Shown here: positions 1 to 5,769 of the stretch, in pieces
Position numbering within the stretch: position 1 is the stretch's first letter
How the letters are laid out: every line of letters begins with the position of its first letter
Assembly (NCBI GenBank): GCA_946533615.1
Contig: CAMNBY010000256.1
Span: 1 to 6,544 of the forward strand
Length of the DNA stretch: 6,544 nucleotides
Reading direction: 5' to 3'
Source: an uncultured Clostridia bacterium
GTDB taxonomy: Bacteria > Bacillota > Clostridia > Oscillospirales > Ruminococcaceae
Position numbers and translations under genes: made by a program
The notes under the pieces: model-generated
Databases searched by the model: none
What the model was told of the DNA's origin: nothing
Seen by the model: only the letters and a program-made list of their open reading frames with translations

Positions 1-80
1 CTTACGAAAGTAAGCCTGCGTCGTTTTTAGTCACTCTGACGAAAAATCTGACTGCGTTTCTAACGCACAATAGTCGTGCG
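1..80. other. Cluster of small inverted repeats in non-coding DNA
   Basis: No gene is visible here, but several short stem-loops are. Positions 1-14 form a perfect 5-bp stem (CTTAC/GTAAG) closed by a GAAA tetraloop. Positions 24-46 form an imperfect inverted repeat: TTTTT and GTCA on the left pair with TGAC and AAAAA on the right, with one mismatch. Positions 53-67 form a 6-bp stem (TGCGTT/AACGCA). Positions 64-80 form a 5-bp stem (CGCAC/GTGCG) that shares bases 64-67 with the previous one, so the two cannot form together. This could be the 3' end of an upstream transcript or part of the leader of the downstream gene. I do not recognise a known RNA family, and I see no convincing promoter. 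Confidence 0.35.
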
Positions 81-95
81 GTATTGCCTTAACAG

Positions 96-125
96 AAAAG
101 AAAAAGAGCCCTGCCGAGGCAGAGC
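96..125 (-). terminator. Intrinsic terminator-like hairpin, minus-strand orientation
   Basis: Read on the minus strand, a GC-rich hairpin is followed directly by a T-rich run (TTTTTCTTTT, plus-strand positions 96-105). Its arms are 108-114 and 119-125, with one mismatch and a 4-nt loop. This is the classic shape of a Rho-independent terminator. No minus-strand gene ends just to its right, because the plus-strand FtsH-like gene starts at 153. It may stop antisense or read-through transcription arriving from the convergent operon. On the plus strand the same bases would be a hairpin in the 5' leader, with no T-run after it. Confidence 0.55.
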
Positions 126-152
126 GGGAAGAAGAAAACGGAGGATAATAAA

Positions 153-1430
153 ATGAATGCTTTTAACAATGTTATCGGCTACGAGACCATCAAGAACGAG
201 CTGTTCCAGATCTGCGATATGCTCCACAACAAGGAGATCTACGAAGGACTTGGTGCAAAGATCCCGCACGGTGTGCTTCTTCACGGCGATCCCGGGCTCG
301 GCAAGACGCTTATGGCGAAGTGCTTTATCGAGGAGAGCGGGATAGCTGCGTTCACCGTCAGAAGAAACAGAGGCAACGACGACTTTATCAGCAACATCAC
401 CGACACCTTTGCCAAAGCCAAGGAAAACGCCCCCGCGATCGTATTCCTCGACGACATGGACAAGTTTGCAAACGAGGACGATTCTCACAGGGACGCCGAG
501 GAATACGTTGCGGTGCAGTCGGGTATCGACGAGGTGAAGAACTGCGACGTGTTTGTTCTTGCCACCGCGAACGATATTGACAAGCTGCCCGATTCGCTGA
601 TACGGACAGGCCGTTTTGACAGAAGGATAGCGATGCACAGACCGAGCGATGACGACGCCGCTCTTATCATCAAGCACTATCTTTCGGACAAAAAGGTATC
701 TGACGAAGTGAACATGGAGGACCTTGCTAAAATGATGAGCTACAGCTCCTGCGCTGAGCTGGAGACTATCCTTAACGAGGCTGCGATAAATGCTGCATAT
801 CAGAGGAAGGAAATGATCGAGACCGAAGATCTTGTCAAAGCAGTTCTCAGAATGCAGTATAATGCGCCCGACGAAATGAGCGAGACCTCGTACGATGATA
901 AGAGAAAGCTTGCGCTGCACGAGGCAGGGCATCTTGTTGTCAGCGAGATACTTATGCCCGGAAGCGTAGGCCTTGCATCTATACGCCCAACAGCGAGGAA
1001 TCCTGTGGGCGGGTTTATCCACTGCTGCAAGCCCTCCTCGCGCAGGCCGCATCAGGTACTTGTGTCCCTTGCGGGAAAGGCTGCGGTCGAGCTGTACTAT
1101 GCAGAGACCGTTGCGAGCGGGTGTTGGCATGATATAAGGTCTGCACTCGATGATATCAGAGACGGTCTGTCCAGAAACTGCACCCACGGCTTCGGAATGG
1201 TAGATGCATCGGGACATTTCGGCGAAGCATCCGAAGCTATGAATACCCGCACCGAAGCAGTGGTACAGGTCGAGCTTGAAAAGTATATGCTCAAAGCCAG
1301 GGATATTCTTTTGAAGAACAGAGCCTTCCTCGAAGCAGTCACCGAAGCTCTGTGTGAAAAGGGGACGCTTCTTTATTCCGAGATCCGCGAACTCAGGAAC
1401 AGCTCGGAGATCGTAGAGATCGCAGTATAA
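153..1430 (+). CDS. FtsH-like AAA+ ATPase with M41 zinc-metallopeptidase domain, no membrane anchor
   Basis: A predicted ATP-dependent protease of 425 residues, related to FtsH but much shorter than the roughly 600-650 residues usual for FtsH. The protein starts directly at the AAA+ domain and has no N-terminal transmembrane segment, so it is probably cytosolic. Visible motifs are Walker A GDPGLGKT (45-52), Walker B IVFLDDMD (96-103), sensor-1 ATAN (137-140) and the arginine-finger region RTGRFDRR (151-158). The M41 zinc site HEAGH is at 256-260, and GCWHDIRSAL (323-332) matches the FtsH segment carrying the third zinc ligand, probably D327. Two oddities: the catalytic Walker B glutamate is aspartate (D101), and the aromatic-Val-Gly pore loop of FtsH is not recognisable around 70-83. 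The ATG at 153 has a strong GGAGG (140-144) with an 8-nt spacer. The gene stands alone and converges on the ABC operon. The family call is firm; its substrates are unknown. Confidence 0.9.
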   Translation: MNAFNNVIGYETIKNELFQICDMLHNKEIYEGLGAKIPHGVLLHGDPGLGKTLMAKCFIEESGIAAFTVRRNRGNDDFISNITDTFAKAKENAPAIVFLDDMDKFANEDDSHRDAEEYVAVQSGIDEVKNCDVFVLATANDIDKLPDSLIRTGRFDRRIAMHRPSDDDAALIIKHYLSDKKVSDEVNMEDLAKMMSYSSCAELETILNEAAINAAYQRKEMIETEDLVKAVLRMQYNAPDEMSETSYDDKRKLALHEAGHLVVSEILMPGSVGLASIRPTARNPVGGFIHCCKPSSRRPHQVLVSLAGKAAVELYYAETVASGCWHDIRSALDDIRDGLSRNCTHGFGMVDASGHFGEASEAMNTRTEAVVQVELEKYMLKARDILLKNRAFLEAVTEALCEKGTLLYSEIRELRNSSEIVEIAV

Positions 1431-1465
1431 GCAAAGAAAGAGCCTGTCCGATTTTGGGCAGGCTC
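1431..1465 (-). terminator. Probable terminator of the ABC-transporter operon
   Basis: A 10-bp stem with one G-U pair lies at 1440-1449 and 1456-1465 around a 6-nt loop. It is 14 nt beyond the permease stop codon. On the minus strand it is followed by a short T-rich stretch (TTTCTTT), which fits an intrinsic terminator for the operon. On the plus strand it lies 9 nt after the stop of the FtsH-like gene but is followed by CGAAAAC, so it would be a weak plus-strand terminator at best. Confidence 0.75.
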
Positions 1466-1479
1466 GAAAACTACATAGA

Positions 1480-3705
1480 TCACATAAGCATTATCGGCGA
1501 CACCCCGACCCACTTGAAAGCCTCTATCCCGAGCAGATACAGCACAACGGGCAGCACCAGCACCGCCGTGCCGATCAGCAGCGAGGAAATGTAGCTCCTT
1601 GCTCTTGACGAGATGAAGAATATCAGCAGGAGCGCGAGCACGAGTCCGAAATATCGTACAATTAAAAGCAAAACAAGATAGGATAAGATACTCATATCCC
1701 GCCCCGACAGGTGCTCCATAGAGAGGGCGGGTGCTTCTATTCCCTGCGTGCCGTAGGCGTGGAGGACGTTGTAAAAATACGGCGCGTAGGCAAGGGAGTA
1801 AATAACCGTCAGCACGATCATTCCTACCGCAAGCTTGCGAAGGAAGACCGGTCTTCGGCCTCGCGGAGATGTGCGCAAAAGGACCGCCGCACCCGTCTGA
1901 TACTCGACGGAATAAACGTAGGTCAGCGTGCAGATAAGCATTGCAAGGGCGGTCAGCGCAAGGGTCGCGTCCTTGTTCCCTGCGCTCTCGTCACCCGTCA
2001 GCAGCTTGTAGCCAGAGTCGTAAACGAACTCTCCACCGTTATTTTTAAGATATTCGGCGTGGGCTTTGACCTGCTCGAAGGCCGTCTGCGGGGCAAGAAT
2101 ATTTTGATATTTCATCGCCGCAAAGACATTCCCCTCGGAAAGCTCGCACTGCATTTCCGTTTGCGCTTTTTCATATTTTGCCTGCTCGTCGATCAGGAAC
2201 TGCTCCTTTTCGGGGGTGAGCTCGCCCTCTAATTTGAGCATATATTGCTTGTAGTAGATCTCGTCCGATGAGGCAAATTTCTCGTTGATCGGCGTGTATC
2301 CGAACCACGCGAACGCTCCGAAAGCAAGCAGGACAAGCAGCACCCTCCCGCCGATAAAGACCTTGTAGCACTCCTGCAAAAACAGGCTGGTGCTGCGGCC
2401 TTTGAAAAGGCTGAACGTGAGGCGTCTGCTGCGGTTCCTGATGACAGTTTGGCGGGTGTAAAAGATCACCGACAGAACAGAAAAAGTGATTAGCAGCATC
2501 ACAAGTGCGACAGTGAACATCGCCTTGTAGCCGACGGGCTCGCCAAAGATGTTAAGGTTAAGATACTTTGCATAAATATCGTGCGTATTGGCAAAGGCAA
2601 CAAGGTTGATATACTTGAACGGGCAGAGGTAGCTTGCGCTCGGGATAGTGTAGTACATTACCGCCTCGGCGGCAAGGATAACAGCAAGCACAGCATACAC
2701 TTTTACAGAAGATTTTGAAACCGTAGTTATCAAGTAAATAAGCGCCGCATAAAGGCAGTAAACGCCAAATTTAGATATAAGGAACAGTCCGAAATATTGG
2801 ATAACTGATATTTTCAGGTCACTGCCGTTGAAGCTGTAAACCGACTGTGTCTGCCTGCTCAGATCGCCGTAGCCGTAGGTGAAATATCCCGCCGCGAAGT
2901 TGACGGAATAGAGCAGGATAAGTGCCGCAAATGCAGCTGTGAAGCAGGTCAGGAGTTTGGCGATACCGAGGGGCATTCTCCCCTTGTATGTGGTGCGGGA
3001 AAGGGTGATCTGGTCAAGCTCTTTCTCTCGCGTAACGATAGTCACCACGATTACCATTATCATCAGAAACGCCGCAATATCGGTGGACAGGAAGCCTGTT
3101 GCCAAATCAACGCCCCTGCTTGGGGCTGGCGTCAGAATGCTGCCCTTGAGGTGCGCAAAGTCGCCCGGCGTCTTGGCGATATTTTTATAGGAGAAGCTGT
3201 CGGGATCGGCGAAGAGCGAGATGCTCGTCATCTTTCTTGCCTGCTCGTCAATGCCGTCAAGATAGCTGTCATACTCGGCGCAGGCCTGCACTTCTTTCAG
3301 CACATCGGAGATCAGCTGCTGTTCCGTAAAAATGTTTTCGGTATATTCGAGATAGCCTTTGCTGTTGTATTCTTCAAGCAGCGTCTCGGTGTCAATATCG
3401 GTATAAATATCTGAAACATCTTCCCCGTAGGAAAGCATCTCCATCATCTGAAGCTCCTGCTGCTTTGCGGAGAGGCTTTCAAAGGCTTCGGCTGCGGACA
3501 TTTTTTCGATCGAATCATACACGGCTTTGTACTGCCCGGCGGTATAGAGCTGATCTTTTTTACTGCTCTCGTTCACCCAAAGCAGCACGCCGTTGAGCAC
3601 AGTCAGAGCAAAAAATATGCCTACCGTCGAGCGGCGGCAGAACGCCTTGATACATTCGTTTAAGTATAATCTCAAAGGAACGACCCCTTTCATTTTTTGA
3701 TACAT
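1480..3705 (-). CDS. ABC-2-type transporter permease, internally duplicated (two permease halves fused)
   Basis: A large integral membrane protein of 741 residues from the chosen ATG, about twice a usual ABC-2 permease. By eye the first half has a membrane helix (27-44), an extracytoplasmic, mostly helical domain (about 45-205), then helices near 207-225, 250-275, 301-325, 334-354 and 392-416. The second half repeats the plan: helix 452-469, an extracytoplasmic domain (470-580), then helices near 581-599, 625-645, 673-697 and 704-726. The helix-plus-outer-domain start of each half matches the ABC2_membrane_3 (NatB/ABCA-like) layout. The gene follows the ATPase gene, so the two should form one transporter. 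Start choice: the frame opens at a TTG (3750-3748) overlapping the ATPase stop, but without a ribosome binding site. The ATG at 3705 has GGGAG just upstream with a short 3-nt spacer. An ATG at 3693 is a third option. Exporter function is inferred and the substrate is unknown. Confidence 0.85.
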   Translation of the reverse strand: MYQKMKGVVPLRLYLNECIKAFCRRSTVGIFFALTVLNGVLLWVNESSKKDQLYTAGQYKAVYDSIEKMSAAEAFESLSAKQQELQMMEMLSYGEDVSDIYTDIDTETLLEEYNSKGYLEYTENIFTEQQLISDVLKEVQACAEYDSYLDGIDEQARKMTSISLFADPDSFSYKNIAKTPGDFAHLKGSILTPAPSRGVDLATGFLSTDIAAFLMIMVIVVTIVTREKELDQITLSRTTYKGRMPLGIAKLLTCFTAAFAALILLYSVNFAAGYFTYGYGDLSRQTQSVYSFNGSDLKISVIQYFGLFLISKFGVYCLYAALIYLITTVSKSSVKVYAVLAVILAAEAVMYYTIPSASYLCPFKYINLVAFANTHDIYAKYLNLNIFGEPVGYKAMFTVALVMLLITFSVLSVIFYTRQTVIRNRSRRLTFSLFKGRSTSLFLQECYKVFIGGRVLLVLLAFGAFAWFGYTPINEKFASSDEIYYKQYMLKLEGELTPEKEQFLIDEQAKYEKAQTEMQCELSEGNVFAAMKYQNILAPQTAFEQVKAHAEYLKNNGGEFVYDSGYKLLTGDESAGNKDATLALTALAMLICTLTYVYSVEYQTGAAVLLRTSPRGRRPVFLRKLAVGMIVLTVIYSLAYAPYFYNVLHAYGTQGIEAPALSMEHLSGRDMSILSYLVLLLIVRYFGLVLALLLIFFISSRARSYISSLLIGTAVLVLPVVLYLLGIEAFKWVGVSPIMLM

Positions 3706-3708
3706 TTT

Positions 3709-3713
3709 CTCCC
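3709..3713 (-). promoter_or_regulatory. Ribosome binding site favouring the permease start at 3705
   Basis: GGGAG on the minus strand lies 3 nt before the ATG at 3705-3703 and 15 nt before the ATG at 3693-3691. It is the only purine-rich ribosome-binding match in this junction. The spacing is short for the first ATG and long for the second, so the exact start remains uncertain. The TTG at 3750 has none. Confidence 0.4.
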
Positions 3714-3746
3714 GCCTGTCGGCGGCAGAAAACGCACAGAGGACAT

Positions 3747-4607
3747 TCAATCAAAATAATAGAGGTACAGATCTTCAAGCTCGGGCTTGACGGGGGTGAA
3801 TTTATAGCCGTTGGGCTCACCCTCTGAGATCACCCGAACATAAATATTCTGCTCGTCTTTCGAGATATTGCCCACCTTGTAGCTGTCCGAAATATCGGAC
3901 AGCTGTTCTTCGCTTGCTGTGATCTCAAACACCTTTCCCTCTATAGTTTTACACAGATCAAATGGCTTTCCCTTGCCGATAAGCTCGCCCTGTTTCAGCA
4001 GCAGCACTTCCTTTGCGATGAACTCGATATCCGAGACAACGTGCGTGGCGATGATGACTATTTTCTCAAATGCGATCTCCGCGACGAGGTTTCGTATTCT
4101 TATACGCTCCTTTGGGTCGAGGCCTGCGGTTGGCTCGTCGAGAATTATTATCTTCGGGTCGCCGAGCATTGCCTGAGCGATAAGGGCACGCTGCTTCATG
4201 CCTCCCGAGAAGCCGCCGAGCCGCTTTGAACGTGCGCTGTCAAGGTTCACAAGGCCGATAAGCCGCTCGATGTCGGCCCTTGCGTCCTGCTTGTTCATGC
4301 CCTTCAAGGCCGCCATATAGTACAAAAAGCGTTCAAGTGTAAAGTTCGGGTAAAGCCCCTGCTGCTGCGGCATAAAGCCGAGCAGGCGGCGGAACTCGGC
4401 GCCCATCTCGGAGGTCTCGCGCCCGTCAAAACGAACGCTGCCCGAGGTGGGTCGCAGGTTATCGGTGATAATATTCATAAGCGTGGACTTGCCTGCGCCG
4501 TTAGGGCCGAGCAGGCCGTAAACGCCCGCGGTGAACTCGCAGGAGAGATCGCGCAGGGCTGTGAAGCTGCCGTATTGCTTGGTAAGGTCTGTGATAGTAA
4601 GTTTCAT
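3747..4607 (-). CDS. ABC transporter ATP-binding protein
   Basis: The nucleotide-binding subunit that powers the permease encoded next to it. It has 286 residues from the chosen start and all the expected motifs: Walker A GPNGAGKST (34-42), Q-loop MPQQQG (79-84), signature FSGGMKQR (133-140), Walker B IIILDEPTAGLDP (153-165) with D157 and E158, and switch histidine H189. The motif set and the roughly 80-residue C-terminal extension fit ATPases paired with ABC-2-type exporters (NatA/CcmA-like). With one ATPase and one double-length permease, the likely complex is an ATPase homodimer on a single permease chain. Start choice: an ATG at 4622 overlaps the lipoprotein stop as ATGA, but the ATG at 4607 has GGAG with a 5-nt spacer and starts with the usual family N-terminus. 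I prefer 4607; the longer form would add five residues. Confidence 0.92.
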   Translation of the reverse strand: MKLTITDLTKQYGSFTALRDLSCEFTAGVYGLLGPNGAGKSTLMNIITDNLRPTSGSVRFDGRETSEMGAEFRRLLGFMPQQQGLYPNFTLERFLYYMAALKGMNKQDARADIERLIGLVNLDSARSKRLGGFSGGMKQRALIAQAMLGDPKIIILDEPTAGLDPKERIRIRNLVAEIAFEKIVIIATHVVSDIEFIAKEVLLLKQGELIGKGKPFDLCKTIEGKVFEITASEEQLSDISDSYKVGNISKDEQNIYVRVISEGEPNGYKFTPVKPELEDLYLYYFD

Positions 4608-4612
4608 ATTTT

Positions 4613-4616
4613 CTCC
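4613..4616 (-). promoter_or_regulatory. Ribosome binding site deciding the ATPase start
   Basis: GGAG on the minus strand, 5 nt before the ATG at 4607-4605. It lies inside the codons that would follow the alternative ATG at 4622, which argues for the downstream start. Confidence 0.5.
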
Positions 4617-4618
4617 GT

Positions 4619-5767
4619 TCATCGCTCTTTCGACAGAAGCTTTTTAATATCCGCTCCCTTGCCGCCGAGGAAATTTTCTCTGTCCATGACGCCCAGCGCG
4701 AGGTCATCTCCTGCGGGATACATTACATAAACACGGCTCTCCGTTACGGCGGCAATGTTAAACCATTTGTTCTGTGCGGGCTCGGCAAGCGTCCTGAGGG
4801 AGCCGTCCTCAAAGCAGTAAAAGCTGAACTTGCCGTTCCCGTAATCGCCGATGATAACGCCCTCGCTGCACAGGCAGTAGCTGCATTCGCTGCGCTCTCC
4901 GATGTCTGTGATACTGCCGTCTTCGAGGCTTATCAGCTTTCCGTGGTCGGTCACTGCATAGCCGTCGGAAATATCTGCGCAGCCCTCTTTGCCCGAGTAA
5001 ACGGAGGAGGCCTCGTTACTGCTCACATCAACGCAGACGATCTCGCTGCGGATGCTTTCCGTCAGGTCTGCGGCTGTGGTCAGATCAATATCCTCCTCGG
5101 TGTCGGTCTTTGAAAACCAGATCCTGTCGCCGTCAAGCCACAGCTTGTTGATTATCAGCTGCCAGCCCTCAAAGCACTCAGAGGTGAACCTTTCTCCGCT
5201 TTCAAGGTCGATCAGCGAAACGAAGGAGCGCAGCTTGTCAAGGCTCTCGCCGTGTTCGTCGAAGGTGCAGCGGTAAGCCACCGCAAGGCGTTTGCCGTCA
5301 CAGCAGGCGGCGGTTATCTCCTGTGCATCGTCAAGCTCGGCTATGTCCTGTCTGTTGGTGCCGTCCTTGTCAGCCCGACAGAGCTTTTTAACACCGAAGC
5401 CCGAATAGCCGCCGTTCTTCATATCGGGAGTGTAGAGGAAATAAAGATGTCCGTTCGTTAGCATCGGGCAGGTGGTGTTTATCCCCTCGACCCAGCCGTT
5501 ACAAGTCGGGTGGGGGTTTTCATGCGACTCTCCCTCGTGCTTGCAGTCGGCCTTCGGGCAGATGACAGTATCAAGCCCGCTCTCCGCATCGGCGAAATGC
5601 AGGATATCTCCGTCAAGATAGACAGCACCCTGATCCGTGAAGCCCTCGCGGTCGGTGAAATCAAAGCGCACACTGCTTGCCGTGTCAAACGAGCTCGGGG
5701 CGGGTCTCTCGCCGGACGAGCAGCCTGTCAGCACAAGGCACAGCGCCGCCAGCATAAGCTTTTTCAT
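4619..5767 (-). CDS. Cysteine-rich secreted lipoprotein, probable beta-propeller-like
   Basis: A 382-residue protein starting with a lipoprotein signal peptide (MKKLMLAALCLVLTGC; lipobox L-T-G-C with lipidated C16), so it should be anchored on the outer face of the membrane. The mature part shows repeated short strand motifs with Gly/Asp turns, such as YLDGDILHF (50-58), WLDGDRIWF (210-218), NGHLYFLYT (105-113) and NGKFSFYCFEDGS (311-323). These suggest a beta-propeller like DUF5050/TolB-type lipoproteins of Firmicutes; this is inference, with no confirmed family. It is rich in cysteine (17 in total): a cluster C70, C75, H77, C89 and C100, and a C-terminal cluster C295, C298 and C300. A strong GGAGGG lies 6 nt before the ATG, inside the last codons of the upstream gene, whose stop is only 2 nt away. 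The stop overlaps the ATG at 4622 as ATGA. It may bind a ligand or assist the adjacent transporter; its function is unknown. Confidence 0.8.
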   Translation of the reverse strand: MKKLMLAALCLVLTGCSSGERPAPSSFDTASSVRFDFTDREGFTDQGAVYLDGDILHFADAESGLDTVICPKADCKHEGESHENPHPTCNGWVEGINTTCPMLTNGHLYFLYTPDMKNGGYSGFGVKKLCRADKDGTNRQDIAELDDAQEITAACCDGKRLAVAYRCTFDEHGESLDKLRSFVSLIDLESGERFTSECFEGWQLIINKLWLDGDRIWFSKTDTEEDIDLTTAADLTESIRSEIVCVDVSSNEASSVYSGKEGCADISDGYAVTDHGKLISLEDGSITDIGERSECSYCLCSEGVIIGDYGNGKFSFYCFEDGSLRTLAEPAQNKWFNIAAVTESRVYVMYPAGDDLALGVMDRENFLGGKGADIKKLLSKER

Positions 5768-5769
5768 AC

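Noticed and set aside
60..1217. A 385-codon open frame on the minus strand opposite the FtsH-like gene
   Set aside because: The opposite strand carries a full set of AAA+ and M41 motifs in order. The minus-strand product shows no recognisable motif, and its 3' end runs through the terminator-like hairpin at 96-125.
1711..2232. A 173-codon plus-strand frame inside the permease gene
   Set aside because: It is antisense to a clear membrane protein, is rich in Arg/Lys without family features, and has no convincing ribosome binding site.
2939..3414. Two overlapping plus-strand frames opposite the first half of the permease
   Set aside because: They are shadows of the permease coding sequence with no recognisable product.
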